In this document: piece after piece, positions 9,021-18,180 of the stretch
Position numbering within the stretch: position 1 is the stretch's first letter
Layout of the letters: the number at the start of each line of letters is the position of its first letter
Assembly (NCBI GenBank): GCA_018667335.1
Contig: JABIVD010000052.1
Span: forward strand, 100,273 to 164,272
Source: Rhodospirillaceae bacterium
Lineage (GTDB): Bacteria > Pseudomonadota > Alphaproteobacteria > UBA6615
Direction: 5' to 3'
DNA length: 64,000 nucleotides
The notes under the pieces: model-generated
Database searches by the model: none
What the model saw: only the letters and a program-made list of their open reading frames with translations
Told to the model about the DNA's origin: nothing
Position numbers and translations under genes: made by a program

Positions 9021-10241
9021 TCAGGCGGACCCTAGCATGACCTCGAATCGGTCATTCGCCCGGTCATCCTCGGCGATAATGTCCAACCGTCCGACGGTCT
9101 GCGCCGCCTGGTCGCGCGCGCCCTGCAGCCGACCCCCGAGCGCCTCTGCGACGGGTTGGGAGACCAACAGACGATAGCCGCCCGACGGTTTGGCCGCGGC
9201 CGCGCGCACCACCGCGCGCAGCCCGGCATAGGCCACCGCATCGACTGAGAGCCCCGGCGCCGAGGCCAGAGCGAGCATCCGATCGGCCAGCGACAGGCCG
9301 GTCCGGGTGCGGGTCATCTCGATCAGCCCGAGATTGGTGATCCCCAGCACATGGCACGCGCCCGGGTCGTCCTTCAGCGCGTTGCGCAGGGCGGACAGGA
9401 CCCGGTTGCGGTCGTCGCGCGCGCTCATCTTCAACGCGTCGATGACGATCGCGCCGGCGATGTTACGCAGGCGCAGCTGCCGGGCGATTTCAGGCATCGC
9501 CTTCTGGTTCACGTCGCGCGACGCGCGACCGGACTTGCCGACCGCCCCCGCCGAGTTGATGTCGATCACACACATGGCCTCGGCCATGTCGATCACGAGT
9601 TCGGCGCCGCCGGGAATCCGAACGCGCCGCGACAGCGCCGCTTCGATTTCGTCCTCGATGTCATGCTTGGCGAACAGATCGCCGGATCCGCGGGTGATCC
9701 CCGATGCGATGTCCGGATGCTCACCGGTGGCAACCCAGGCGCGCGCCGCGTTCTCGATCGCGGCATCGCCACAGATGATTTGCTCCGTGTCGCTGCTTAC
9801 AAAGCGCTCGAGAATCAGATCGACCGCAGACGGCGGTGACAGCAGACAGTCGGGAGCAGGCCTGTCCGCATGGGCCGGATCCGGCGTGACCCGTGAAATA
9901 CGTGGACCCTTGGCGGCGAACCCGTCAGCGACGACGCGCACATCGATCTTCATGCCTTCGTTCACCCGCTCGCCGATGCGCGCGTTGCGCGGCATCTTGT
10001 CGGCCGGGTCGGAGGCATCGCGCGCGCGCAGATAGGCCTCGGGGCCTTGCCCGATCTCGACGAAGGCGCCGTTCAGGCCGTGATCGACCTTGCGCACACG
10101 CCCGCGATAGACCGCACCCACGAGGCTCGGCTCCGCGTCGCGATGATGGACGACATCCCAGGCCACACCGGCGCGTAGCAGCGCACCACGCGTCTCGCCG
10201 GGTCCGCTGTCGATGATGATGGTGGTGGAGTACTTGCTCAC
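9021..10241 (-). CDS. Ribonuclease E/G family endoribonuclease, short form without zinc-link
   Basis: 406 residues from a GTG at 10241. The longer frame upstream lies antisense-like within maf, whereas the GTG overlaps the maf stop in a GTGA junction, indicating coupled translation, with a GGAAAG ribosome site. The N-terminal S1-like part is GAVYRGRVRKVDHGLNGAFV. The catalytic metal-binding block is VIDMAEAMCVIDINSAG, followed by IVIDALKMSARDD and GLIEMTRTRTGLSL. In RNase E and RNase G the last segment leads into a CPxC zinc-link that joins dimers; no cysteine pair follows here. The enzyme probably matures rRNA or turns over mRNA in the cytoplasm. Confidence 0.88.
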   Translation of the reverse strand: MSKYSTTIIIDSGPGETRGALLRAGVAWDVVHHRDAEPSLVGAVYRGRVRKVDHGLNGAFVEIGQGPEAYLRARDASDPADKMPRNARIGERVNEGMKIDVRVVADGFAAKGPRISRVTPDPAHADRPAPDCLLSPPSAVDLILERFVSSDTEQIICGDAAIENAARAWVATGEHPDIASGITRGSGDLFAKHDIEDEIEAALSRRVRIPGGAELVIDMAEAMCVIDINSAGAVGKSGRASRDVNQKAMPEIARQLRLRNIAGAIVIDALKMSARDDRNRVLSALRNALKDDPGACHVLGITNLGLIEMTRTRTGLSLADRMLALASAPGLSVDAVAYAGLRAVVRAAAAKPSGGYRLLVSQPVAEALGGRLQGARDQAAQTVGRLDIIAEDDRANDRFEVMLGSA

Positions 10242-10819
10242 GCGTTTTCTTTCCAGCCCAGCCCCAAAAGCATGGCCTTCGTCAGGGCCAGATCGAGGCC
10301 GACGATGTTGGTGTAGGAGCCGTTGATCGCCGGGACGAATGCCCCGGCCAGGCCCTGGATCGCATAACCGCCGGCCTTGCCCTGCCACTCATCGGTGGCG
10401 AGATATGCTGCGATGTCGGCATCGGCCAAGCGCTTGAAGCGGACACTGGTGGTCGACAGCCGGTTCGACCGGCGCCCGTCGGGCGCGATCACGGAAATGC
10501 CGCCGAGCACCCGATGTCGACGCCCCGAGAGCATCTTGAGGAACGCCCGCGCCTCGCCCACATCTGCCGGCTTGCCGAGCTGACGTCGACCGACCGCGAC
10601 GACCGTGTCGGCCGCCAGCACGAAGGCATCGGGTTCCTGTTGGGCGACCGCGGTCGCCTTCAGCACGGAAAGACGCTTCGCCGTCGCGAGGGGCACCTCG
10701 CCGGACTGTGGTGTCTCGTCGATGTCGGCGGGAACGACAGCATCGGGAACGATGCCGATCTGCGCCAGCAGGTCGCGCCGACGCGGCGAGGCGGATGCCA
10801 GTACAAGGCGCTGGCTCAC
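10238..10819 (-). CDS. maf: Maf family nucleoside triphosphate pyrophosphatase
   Basis: 193 residues. The N-terminal LVLASASPRRRDLLAQIG, the acidic core VLAADTVVAVG, GKPADVGEARAFLKMLSGR and RHRVLGG are diagnostic of Maf proteins. These hydrolyse non-canonical or modified NTPs (dTTP/UTP or m7GTP classes) to the monophosphate plus pyrophosphate. The gene lies between infA and the RNase E/G gene and overlaps the latter by four bases. Confidence 0.96.
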   Translation of the reverse strand: MSQRLVLASASPRRRDLLAQIGIVPDAVVPADIDETPQSGEVPLATAKRLSVLKATAVAQQEPDAFVLAADTVVAVGRRQLGKPADVGEARAFLKMLSGRRHRVLGGISVIAPDGRRSNRLSTTSVRFKRLADADIAAYLATDEWQGKAGGYAIQGLAGAFVPAINGSYTNIVGLDLALTKAMLLGLGWKENA

Positions 10820-10900
10820 GGCGTGCCCCCAGGGTCTTTGAACATTTTCAGAATTCGGAGTCCCACCGTCGCTTGCGGCAGGCCGGGAATAATCACGCGC

Positions 10901-11119
10901 TTACTTAAAGCGGAACGTGATGCGCCCCTTGCTAAGATCATACGGCGTCATTTCCACGTTCACCTTGTCACCGGCGAGAACGCGAATACGATGCTTGCGC
11001 ATTTTGCCCGCGGTGTGCGCGAGGACTTCATGGCCATTGTCGAGCTCTACGCGGAACATCGCGTTGGGCAGGATTTCGGTCACGGTGCCGGAAAATTCGA
11101 GTAGGTCTTCTTTGGCCAT
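10901..11119 (-). CDS. infA: Translation initiation factor IF-1
   Basis: 72 residues beginning [19 protein letters not shown], the standard IF-1 start. The frame extends 26 codons upstream, but only the ATG at 11119 gives the family length. The S1/OB fold is complete ([38 protein letters not shown]), ending [11 protein letters not shown]-1 binds the ribosomal A site during initiation. It sits between the LMW phosphatase-like gene and maf, as in many alphaproteobacteria. Confidence 0.98.
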   Translation of the reverse strand: MAKEDLLEFSGTVTEILPNAMFRVELDNGHEVLAHTAGKMRKHRIRVLAGDKVNVEMTPYDLSKGRITFRFK

Positions 11120-11229
11120 ACGCATCGTCGCATTGTTGAAGTTGCCCCGCATTGTCGCGGGATGGGGCAAGCAACCCGAAAACCACCGCAAATTCAAGCG
11201 TTTTCGGGTAAATCGCGAGCGTCATTCGG

Positions 11230-11679
11230 TCAAACGACCCTATCGGGGGTCGGAAACCGGGCCTTGATCCGCTCGAAAAGCGTGTCGCGCGCCTCCCGAT
11301 AAGCCTCCAGCCGAACCTCGCGCGGGCCGGTGACATCCGCCGGATGCATCAGGGGCCAATACTCAAGCGCGCAGGCAATCGTGCGTGTGAACTCGACGGC
11401 ACGGTGTTGTGCCTGAGGACTGAAGGTGATGATCAGGTCCACGGAATCATCTGGCAGATCCTCGAAGCTCTTGGCCCGATGGCCAGAGATATCGAGGCCG
11501 ATCTCCTGCATCGCGGCGATCGCAAATGGGTCGGCCTCCTCCCCCGTCAGGCGCACGCCGGCACTGTCGACGTAAACCCGATGTCCGACCAGATGCTTCA
11601 TGATCGCCTCGGCCATGACCGAGCGAATGGTGTTGCGGTCGCATGCGAACAAGACGCTTCCTGGCAGTCCGTTGGTCAT
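11230..11679 (-). CDS. Low-molecular-weight protein tyrosine phosphatase-like / arsenate reductase-type protein
   Basis: 149 residues. The phosphate loop C13-D-R-N-T-I-R19-S in SVLFACDRNTIRSVMAEA fits C-x5-R, although the usual CxGNxCRS is modified. The middle has YVDSAGVRLTGEEADPFAI and DLIITFSPQAQHRAVEF. The fold covers tyrosine phosphatases and thioredoxin-type arsenate reductases. Its place between UPF0262 and infA is conserved in alphaproteobacteria, which favours a housekeeping phosphatase role over arsenic resistance. It starts two bases after the UPF0262 stop. Confidence 0.88.
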   Translation of the reverse strand: MTNGLPGSVLFACDRNTIRSVMAEAIMKHLVGHRVYVDSAGVRLTGEEADPFAIAAMQEIGLDISGHRAKSFEDLPDDSVDLIITFSPQAQHRAVEFTRTIACALEYWPLMHPADVTGPREVRLEAYREARDTLFERIKARFPTPDRVV

Positions 11680-11681
11680 GG

Positions 11682-12173
11682 TCAGGCTCGGATATGCAGC
11701 GCGCAGATCAGCGTGAACAGCCGCCGCGACGTGTTGTGATCGAGGGTGATGCGGCCGTCCAACAGGTCGCGGAGTTGTTCTGAGCCTTCATTGTGGAGAC
11801 CGCGTCGACCCATATCGAGCGCCTCAATTTGCGCCGGGGACGATGCGCGGATCGCTTCGTAATAACTTTCGCAAACCGTGAAGTAGTCCTTGATGATTTT
11901 GCGGAACGGGGTCAGCGGCAGGGGCAATGTTCCGACAGACGCACCAGTTTCGTTCGAGATATCGAATTGAAGCTGGCGCCCCTGCGCACGCAGGATCAGC
12001 ACAAAGGGTCCGTCGGGCACATCACCGAAATGGGCCGGATCGGGCGTGAAAATATTGCTCTCGACCAGATCGTAGATCGCGACTTCGATCTCGCGCTCCA
12101 CGTCGGGGTGGTAGCGAACAACGCCGGGGTTATCGATTTCGACCCGCGCGATCCTGTTCCCGGCTTCACCCAT
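11682..12173 (-). CDS. UPF0262 family protein
   Basis: 163 residues. The order NRIARVEIDNPGVVRYHPD, then EREIEVAIYDLVESNIF, FVLILRAQGRQLQFDISN, PLPLTPFRKIIKDYFTVCE and ALDMGRRGLHNEGSEQLRD matches the conserved alphaproteobacterial family UPF0262. No catalytic motif or membrane segment is visible, and function is unknown. The gene sits 18 bases after hisD and two bases before the LMW phosphatase gene, in one transcription unit. Confidence 0.93.
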   Translation of the reverse strand: MGEAGNRIARVEIDNPGVVRYHPDVEREIEVAIYDLVESNIFTPDPAHFGDVPDGPFVLILRAQGRQLQFDISNETGASVGTLPLPLTPFRKIIKDYFTVCESYYEAIRASSPAQIEALDMGRRGLHNEGSEQLRDLLDGRITLDHNTSRRLFTLICALHIRA

Positions 12174-12191
12174 TGCAGGCCCGGCGCAAAC

Positions 12192-13511
12192 TCAGCCGTC
12201 GCCCGATTGGTCGGTCGGCTCATCCGTCAGGCGCACTTCGACCGCCCGTGCATGCGCCTCGAGACCCTCGGCGCGGGCCAGGGTCATGGTAGGAGCGGCG
12301 AGCGCGCGGAAGCTTTCCTCGTTTGCCTGGAACATCGAGCTGCGCTTCATGAAGTCGAGCACACCCAGGCCGGACGAGAAACGCGCCGTACGTGCGGTGG
12401 GCAGCACATGGTTCGGCCCCGCCACATAATCACCCAGCACTTCGGGCGCATAGGCGCCGAGGAAGATCGATCCGGCATTCCGGATCTCGCCCTCCAGCGC
12501 TTCTGCGCGTGGCCCGATCAATTCCAGATGCTCGGGCGCCATGCGGTCGATCAACGCCACGGCATCGGCCAGATCGGGCAAAACGATCGTCGCGCCGAAC
12601 GTCTCCCAGCTTTCGCGCGCAATCTCGTGGCGCGGCAATTCTTGGAGCTGGCGCAGGACCTCGGCTTCGACCGCGTCGGCGAAAGACGCATCGTCGGTCA
12701 TCAGCACCGACTGGGCGCTTGTGTCGTGTTCGGCCTGGCTCAGGAGATCGGCCGCGACCCAGATGGGGTTCGCGGAGGCCTCGGCCACCACCAGTATCTC
12801 GGACGGACCGGCAATCATGTCGATCCCGACCACGCCGAAAACCTGGCGCTTGGCCTCGGCCACGTACGCGTTGCCCGGGCCGACGATCTTGTCGACCGGC
12901 ATGATGGTCTCGGTCCCATAAGCCAGCGCGGCGACCGCCTGGGCCCCGCCCACGCGATAGACCTCATCCACACCGGCGATGTCGGCGGCGGCAAGCACCA
13001 GCGGGTTCAGGATTCCATCCGGTGAAGGCACGACCATGACGATGCGGTCCACGCCGGCGACCCGTGCCGGAACGGCGTTCATCAGGACGGACGACGGATA
13101 GGCCGCGGTGCCGCCGGGAACATAAAGTCCGGCCGCCGCAACAGGCCGCCAGCGGCTGACAAGCCGGACACCCAGATCATCGACATAGTCGAATTCAACC
13201 GGGTGCTGATTTTCGTGATAGGCGACAATCCGCGCACGCGCCGTCTCGAGCGCCGCCAGTGCATCGGCGTCACAGGCCGCACGTGCCGCCGCGATTTCCT
13301 CGGCGGTGACGCGCAGGCCATCCGCAGTCAGGCGCAGGCGATCAAATTTTTCGGTCAGCGCCAGGAGTGCTGAATCACCATCCGCCTTCACCTGGGCGAC
13401 GATGGCCTCGACGTCGCCGCGCACATCGACGCCGGCCTCACGCCGCTCAGCCAGCAGCGCCGCGAACAACGTGTTGAAGTCTGCATGCGCGGCGTCGAGC
13501 CTACGCGACAT
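12192..13511 (-). CDS. hisD: Histidinol dehydrogenase
   Basis: 439 residues from the ATG at 13511, overlapping the end of hisG by 11 bases. An earlier start (13532) lies deeper in hisG and adds seven residues not expected. Family blocks are present: [50 protein letters not shown] and the catalytic MAPEHLEL, in which the Glu-His pair activates water. It oxidises L-histidinol to L-histidine in two NAD-dependent steps with zinc, the last step of the pathway. It is probably co-transcribed and translationally coupled with hisG. Confidence 0.97.
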   Translation of the reverse strand: MSRRLDAAHADFNTLFAALLAERREAGVDVRGDVEAIVAQVKADGDSALLALTEKFDRLRLTADGLRVTAEEIAAARAACDADALAALETARARIVAYHENQHPVEFDYVDDLGVRLVSRWRPVAAAGLYVPGGTAAYPSSVLMNAVPARVAGVDRIVMVVPSPDGILNPLVLAAADIAGVDEVYRVGGAQAVAALAYGTETIMPVDKIVGPGNAYVAEAKRQVFGVVGIDMIAGPSEILVVAEASANPIWVAADLLSQAEHDTSAQSVLMTDDASFADAVEAEVLRQLQELPRHEIARESWETFGATIVLPDLADAVALIDRMAPEHLELIGPRAEALEGEIRNAGSIFLGAYAPEVLGDYVAGPNHVLPTARTARFSSGLGVLDFMKRSSMFQANEESFRALAAPTMTLARAEGLEAHARAVEVRLTDEPTDQSGDG

Positions 13512-14178
13512 CTCGGGCTTCCTGGGCCGCATCGCGGAATCGGTCGATCCACCCCGTCATCTCCGTCGCACGGGTCTTCAGGGCCGCGCGGTTGACCACG
13601 AGCCGCGAGCTGATCTCGGCGATCGTCTCGATTTCCACGAGCCCGTTGGCCTTGAGCGTGGAACCGGTCGAGACGAGATCGACGATCCGCCGGCAAAGGC
13701 CGAGGGACGGCGCCAGTTCGATCGCGCCGTTCAGCTTGATGCATTCGGCCTGAACGCCGCGGCGCGCAAAGTAGCGCTCGGTCATGTTGGGGTATTTGGT
13801 GGCAACGCGGACATGGCTCCAGCGCGCCGGATCATCAACCGCGACAACCGACTGCGGTGCGGCAACGGCCAACCGACACGCGCCGATGCCCAGGTCGATC
13901 GGGGCGTAGAGCTCGGGGTAATCGAACTCCATGATCACATCGCTGCCGGCGACGCCGAAATGCGCCGCGCCGAAGGCCACGAAGGTCGCAACATCGAACG
14001 CACGCACACGGATGATGTCCACGTCCGGCACCGACGTCTCGAAACGCAGAAGTCGCGACTTCGGATCGTTAAACGCTGCCTCAGGCTCGATGCCCACATG
14101 GGCGAGCAACGGCATCACTTCGCCCAGAATCCGGCCTTTCGGCAGGGCAAGGATCAGTTTTTCGGTCTTTGTCGCCAC
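13501..14178 (-). CDS. hisG: ATP phosphoribosyltransferase, short form (HisG_S)
   Basis: 225 residues from a GTG at 14178 with GGAAGGTG upstream, giving [20 protein letters not shown]. The ATG at 14232 has no such signal. The PRPP-binding loop is [14 protein letters not shown]. The protein ends soon after the catalytic domains and lacks the C-terminal histidine-binding domain of the long form. Short HisG proteins need the regulatory subunit HisZ, which is not encoded in this window. It catalyses the first step of histidine synthesis, joining ATP and PRPP. Confidence 0.96.
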   Translation of the reverse strand: MATKTEKLILALPKGRILGEVMPLLAHVGIEPEAAFNDPKSRLLRFETSVPDVDIIRVRAFDVATFVAFGAAHFGVAGSDVIMEFDYPELYAPIDLGIGACRLAVAAPQSVVAVDDPARWSHVRVATKYPNMTERYFARRGVQAECIKLNGAIELAPSLGLCRRIVDLVSTGSTLKANGLVEIETIAEISSRLVVNRAALKTRATEMTGWIDRFRDAAQEARDVA

Positions 14179-14253
14179 GTCACACCTTCCATGGACCGCA
14201 AAACGATACTGCCGGCTGCCGGAGGCTCGCACCTCGCGACTATTCGGCGGCTG

Positions 14254-14709
14254 TTATTGGTCCGCGTGCTCCGGCCGCCACTGGGTCGGCCATGCTTCGC
14301 CGAAATCCTCCAGATGGCAGAGAAGTCCGGTTGTTTGCAGCCGAATAGCCGTATCTCCGGAGAAGGTCAATTGTACGGTCGGGCCATCGCCCCCGGCATC
14401 GGGCTCGCAGGAGATGGCGAGGAGATTCAAAAATGTGCCACGCGCGGCGAAATCGATGCCCCGGCGCTTCACATCCACAACGTTGGAGAACGACACGCCC
14501 GCATTGACGCGCTCGTCCGGTTCGCGCGCTGTGGCCCGGGCAGCTGCCTCCCAGCAGAACCGGTTGGCGACGAGTACAAATGTGTTTGTCTCGGGCTGGA
14601 AGCTGATGTCTCCGATGGGCACGATCGCATCCTGCAGCGCGCCCGAGACGACCGCCAAATCCTTTTCATCGGTGGCGACGAGCTTCAGCAGGGATGCATC
14701 GGTCGGCAT
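14254..14709 (-). CDS. DUF2948 family protein
   Basis: 151 residues. Stretches such as LVATDEKDLAVVSGALQDA, PIGDISFQPETNTFVLVANR and GVSFSNVVDVKRRGID are characteristic of this alphaproteobacterial family of unknown function. No signal peptide or membrane segment is seen. Its start overlaps the murA stop by one base (TGATG), so it is translationally coupled to murA. This gene pair is conserved in alphaproteobacteria, but no role has been shown. Confidence 0.9.
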   Translation of the reverse strand: MPTDASLLKLVATDEKDLAVVSGALQDAIVPIGDISFQPETNTFVLVANRFCWEAAARATAREPDERVNAGVSFSNVVDVKRRGIDFAARGTFLNLLAISCEPDAGGDGPTVQLTFSGDTAIRLQTTGLLCHLEDFGEAWPTQWRPEHADQ

Positions 14710-15998
14710 CAGCTGTCCTCGACCCTTTCAATGTCGGCGCCGACGAGACGCAGCTTTTCCTCGAGGCGTTCGTAGCCGCGGTCGAGATGATAAATCCGCC
14801 GCACCTCCGTCACGCCCTCGGCGGCAAGGCCCGCCAGGACCAGCGACGCGCTGGCGCGCAGATCAGAGGCCATCACCGGCGCGCCGTTGAGCTGATCGAC
14901 CCCGCGAACGATCGCAACGCTGCCCTGTAGCGTGACGTCGGCACCCATCCGCTGCAGCTCCGGCACATGCATGAACCGGTTCTCGAAGATTGTCTCGGTG
15001 ATCACCGAGGCCCCCTTCGCGGTCGTCATCAGCGCCAGGAACTGGGCCTGCAGATCGGTCGGAAAACCGGGATAGGGATCGGTCGCGACGTCGACGGCCA
15101 ACAAATCCGTGTTGGCGCGGCTGACGAAGATGCCGCCATTGCGGGATTCGATGGTCGTCCCGGTTTTGCGCAGTTGCGCCGCCGCCGCCTCGATATGATC
15201 GAGCCGCGCACCCTCGAGCTCGACCGTGCCGCCGGTGATCGCAGCAGCCATGGCATAGGTGCCGGCCTCGATCCGGTCGGGCATGATCGAATGCTCTGCC
15301 CCGTGCAGGCGATCGACGCCTTGTACGGTCAGCGTGGCGGTGCCGACCCCATCGATCTTCGCACCCATGGCGATCAGGCATTCACAAAGATCGGTGATCT
15401 CAGGTTCGCGCGCGGCGTTCTCGAAAATGGTCTCACCCTTCGCCAGCGATGCGGCGAGGAGCAAATTCTCGGTCGCGCCGACAGAGACCTTGGGGAACAC
15501 ATATCGCGCGCCACGCAGCCCCTTCGGCGCGCGCGCGCGGATGTAGCCGGCCTCAACTTCGATCTCCGCGCCCAGCGCCTCCAGCCCAGACAGGTGAATA
15601 TCGACAGGCCGGGTGCCGATCGCGCAGCCGCCCGGCAGGGACACGGTCGCCACGCCTTCGCGCGCCACGATGGGGCCAAGGACAAGCACGGAGGCGCGCA
15701 TCCGGCGCACGAGGTCATAGGGTGCGGTGGTGCTGGTGATCTTGCCGGCGGTCAGGGACATGACCCGGCCCACATGACCGCCATTCCCCGCCTGCCCATC
15801 GAGGGACACCAGCACGCCATGCTGGCCCAGCAGGTTGGCCATGGTGGTGATGTCGGCCAGATGGGGCACGTTCGACAGCACCAGTGCCTCGTCGGACAAC
15901 AGGCTCGCGGCCATCAGCGGCAGGGCCGCATTCTTGGCGCCGCCGATCCGGATAACCCCGTTCAGCGTCTGACCACCCCGGATCCTGATCTTGTCCAT
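14709..15998 (-). CDS. murA: UDP-N-acetylglucosamine 1-carboxyvinyltransferase
   Basis: 429 residues, the normal MurA length. The start [20 protein letters not shown] leads to the K-N pair of [13 protein letters not shown], and the catalytic cysteine is C125 in [13 protein letters not shown]. It transfers enolpyruvate from PEP to UDP-GlcNAc, the committed step of peptidoglycan synthesis. Because C125 is Cys and not Asp, the enzyme is expected to be fosfomycin-sensitive. It is the first gene of the long minus-strand run, with dcd 110 bases upstream. Confidence 0.98.
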   Translation of the reverse strand: MDKIRIRGGQTLNGVIRIGGAKNAALPLMAASLLSDEALVLSNVPHLADITTMANLLGQHGVLVSLDGQAGNGGHVGRVMSLTAGKITSTTAPYDLVRRMRASVLVLGPIVAREGVATVSLPGGCAIGTRPVDIHLSGLEALGAEIEVEAGYIRARAPKGLRGARYVFPKVSVGATENLLLAASLAKGETIFENAAREPEITDLCECLIAMGAKIDGVGTATLTVQGVDRLHGAEHSIMPDRIEAGTYAMAAAITGGTVELEGARLDHIEAAAAQLRKTGTTIESRNGGIFVSRANTDLLAVDVATDPYPGFPTDLQAQFLALMTTAKGASVITETIFENRFMHVPELQRMGADVTLQGSVAIVRGVDQLNGAPVMASDLRASASLVLAGLAAEGVTEVRRIYHLDRGYERLEEKLRLVGADIERVEDS

Positions 15999-16108
15999 GA
16001 AGTTCCGTTACCAGCTGCGAATGTTGAATGAATGCCGGATAGACAGGGAATACGGCATTTGCGTGTCGTTACGCCGACCGCGTGAAATCCTGCGGCCGGA
16101 CATCACCA

Positions 16109-16663
16109 TCAGAGTTTTGGCACCGTGATGCCGCGTTGGTGCATGTACTTGCCCTTGCGGTCCGCATAGGACACATCGGGCGGACCCTCACCCTTCAGGA
16201 ACAGGAACTGGCATGCACCTTCGTTGGCGTAAATTTTGGCCGGCAGCGGCGTGGTGTTCGAGAATTCCAGGGTCACATGGCCTTCCCACTCGGGCTCCAG
16301 CGGGGTCACGTTCACGATGATGCCGCAACGCGCGTAGGTGGACTTGCCGAGGCAGATCACCAGCACGTCCCGCGGAATGCGGAAATACTCGACCGTGCGC
16401 GCGAGCGCGAAGGAATTGGGCGGGATGACGCAGACGTCCGTCTCCCGGTCGACGAAACTCTCTTCATCGAAATTCTTCGGATCGACCGTGACCGAATGGA
16501 CGTTGGTGAAAATCTTGAACTCACCCGACACGCGCGCATCATATCCATAGGACGACAACCCGTAGGATATGACCCCTTCGCGTGTCTGCTCATCGACGAA
16601 AGGATCGATCATGCCGGTGTCCTGAGACATCTTGCGGATCCAGCTATCTGGCATGATCGGCAT
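16109..16663 (-). CDS. dcd: dCTP deaminase
   Basis: 184 residues from the ATG at 16663 ([19 protein letters not shown]), the standard start of the family; the frame upstream is not homologous. Diagnostic blocks are [17 protein letters not shown], the catalytic region [19 protein letters not shown] and [19 protein letters not shown]. It deaminates dCTP to dUTP for dTMP synthesis. Between 16664 and 16792 there is only a short intergenic region that should carry its promoter. Confidence 0.97.
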   Translation of the reverse strand: MPIMPDSWIRKMSQDTGMIDPFVDEQTREGVISYGLSSYGYDARVSGEFKIFTNVHSVTVDPKNFDEESFVDRETDVCVIPPNSFALARTVEYFRIPRDVLVICLGKSTYARCGIIVNVTPLEPEWEGHVTLEFSNTTPLPAKIYANEGACQFLFLKGEGPPDVSYADRKGKYMHQRGITVPKL

Positions 16664-16792
16664 GAAACGAACCCCCCAAGGACGCCCAACGGGCGCGAAT
16701 TGACCTGATATCGCTTGTAGCCGATGGCCCACGCGCCCTCAAGCGGACCCGGTGGATAACAATTACACCATTAATATCAGTGGATTAGGGAC

Positions 16793-16996
16793 CTATGCGC
16801 CGTCGCCATCCGGCCCTGAGTCGGGCGCAGTGGACTGACGCTCCCGGCGCTGGGCGGTGCGCTTGCGCAGGTTCTCACGCAGGGCCGCCGCCTGGCGCAC
16901 CTCTCGGGCCCGCTCGCTTTCCGCCTGGGCGGTCTTTTTCCCACCCTGTTTGCCCCTATCGTGGGAGGGGGGCTCGTCGGGAGTCTCTTCAGTCAT
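16793..16996 (-). CDS. Small charged conserved hypothetical protein
   Basis: 67 residues starting MTEETPDEPPSHDRGKQGG. The core, ERAREVRQAAALRENLRKR, is strongly basic and probably one long helix, flanked by acidic or proline-rich ends. Similar short Arg/Lys-rich proteins with an ALRENLRKR core occur in other alphaproteobacteria. The ATG at 16996 lies 11 bases after the RidA stop, and the upstream extension overlaps RidA and was discarded. Function is unknown; nucleic-acid contact is only a guess from charge. Confidence 0.6.
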   Translation of the reverse strand: MTEETPDEPPSHDRGKQGGKKTAQAESERAREVRQAAALRENLRKRTAQRRERQSTAPDSGPDGDGA

Positions 16997-17006
16997 GGGC
17001 GCGCGG

Positions 17007-17396
17007 TTATTTGCTGTGGGAGGCGACGACTTCGATCTCGACCTTCCAGTTCGGCGCGGCAAGGGCCGGTACCATCACGAGGGTCGATGCCGCCGCATGG
17101 CCCTCCATCCACCTGTCGCGGATGTCGCGGAAGCCGCCGACGTCGCCCGCATCGGTCAGATAGGCATTCAGGCGGACCAGATCGGACATCTGCATGTCCA
17201 TGGCGGTGAGCGCCGCCTTGATGTTCGCGAACGTCTGGTCGCACTGGCCAGCGAAATCGTCGGCGCAGTTGCCGTCCGTATCGAGGCCGACCTGCCCCGA
17301 GACAAACACCAGCCGGGTGCCTTCGGGCACTTCGACGATATGGCTGTAGTCGCTGGCCGGTGCGGGCAGCGTGTCGGGATTCACGAGATTCAGCAT
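17007..17396 (-). CDS. RidA family (YjgF/UK114) enamine/imine deaminase-like protein
   Basis: 129 residues. The N-terminus leads to FVSGQVGLDTDGNCADDFAG, with the central QTFANIKAALTAMDMQMSDL and the end LVMVPALAAPNWKVEIEVVA. The canonical C-terminal Arg-containing motif (often RxxVEI.) is replaced by NWKVEIE, so it belongs to a Rid subgroup and not to archetypal RidA. Family members hydrolyse reactive 2-aminoacrylate-type imines or act in catabolic pathways. It is followed by a small charged protein on the same strand. Confidence 0.85.
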   Translation of the reverse strand: MLNLVNPDTLPAPASDYSHIVEVPEGTRLVFVSGQVGLDTDGNCADDFAGQCDQTFANIKAALTAMDMQMSDLVRLNAYLTDAGDVGGFRDIRDRWMEGHAAASTLVMVPALAAPNWKVEIEVVASHSK

Positions 17397-17436
17397 GGCG
17401 CTCTCCGTTTGGGTTGTTCGTTGAAATGCTCTGCGG

Positions 17437-17961
17437 TTACTCGGCGAGCGCGTCGAACGCGGCGGCCGCCGCTGTGGGCGCGAGGCCGAGGGCGGCGCAA
17501 ATCTGATCGATGACCTTGTGTTCGTCGGCGCTGTCGCGCCCGTCGGCGAGGCTCATGGCCACGCTGATGCGCAACAGCAGATCCGCCGCACCCTCTTTGC
17601 CGGTGCCCGACGTGATCCTCTTCAGCATCTTGTTGTGTCCGCCGTCGGCGTCCTCGGACAGGACGGCGACATGTTCATCGAACGCATCGACCACTTCATG
17701 GGGATCGAACAAACTCAGTTCCGACAGACTCTCGACCACGGCGTCGAGGCGCGCGCGTTCGGAAAAGCTCACATCGCCGTCGGCCGTGGCGACCAAAGCA
17801 CAAGCGGCCGCGACGGCCTCGAGAAAAGGCCGCTGGCGGTGACGCTGGAGTTCCTTGCGAAAACGGTCGAACAAAGTGGATGCCTCGGTGGGGATCGCAA
17901 TCGAATACCGGGCGGATTTTTGCACGCCGGGTTTCACACGCCAACCACGGCCTTGCTGCAT
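17437..17961 (-). CDS. TerB-like (tellurite resistance/DjlA-type) protein
   Basis: About 174 residues from the ATG at 17961. A frame extending to 18315 is impossible as a whole because it runs through tRNA-Thr on the other strand. Two similar alpha-helical acidic motifs are visible, ALVATADGDVSFSERAR and VAMSLADGRDSADEHK, the metal-binding pattern of the TerB fold. TerB domains bind calcium and act in stress responses at the membrane; here no other ter genes are present, so tellurite resistance is not implied. The exact start is uncertain (18000 is an alternative). Confidence 0.75.
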   Translation of the reverse strand: MQQGRGWRVKPGVQKSARYSIAIPTEASTLFDRFRKELQRHRQRPFLEAVAAACALVATADGDVSFSERARLDAVVESLSELSLFDPHEVVDAFDEHVAVLSEDADGGHNKMLKRITSGTGKEGAADLLLRISVAMSLADGRDSADEHKVIDQICAALGLAPTAAAAAFDALAE

Positions 17962-18003
17962 ACGAACACCCGTGGCATAACCCGCGCGTTTTTCGACCAT
18001 CGT

Positions 18004-18078
18004 GCCGCCGTAGCTCAGGGGTAGAGCGCGCCATTGGTAATGGCGAGGTCGAGTGTTCAATTCACTCCGGCGGCACCA
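18004..18078 (+). tRNA. tRNA-Thr (anticodon GGT)
   Basis: A complete 75-base cloverleaf: acceptor GCCGCCG/CGGCGGC, D-arm GCTC/GAGC, anticodon arm CGCCA-TTGGTAA-TGGCG with anticodon GGT, T-arm GAGTG-TTCAATT-CACTC and encoded CCA. It stands alone between the divergent TerB-like gene and the FIST gene. The next 100 bases hold no other gene. Confidence 0.97.
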
Positions 18079-18180
18079 GTCGATCAACTCCTCTCTCCCG
18101 ACCCAATTCGTTCCATTTCCGTGCGCTGAAACGCCGGTTGTGTTAGCGTTTCTGGTCAACGATCTGTGGGGGAACCGGTG

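Noticed and set aside
11793..13025. 410-codon plus-strand frame over hisD and UPF0262
   Set aside because: Crosses two well-supported genes on the other strand and has shadow-like composition.
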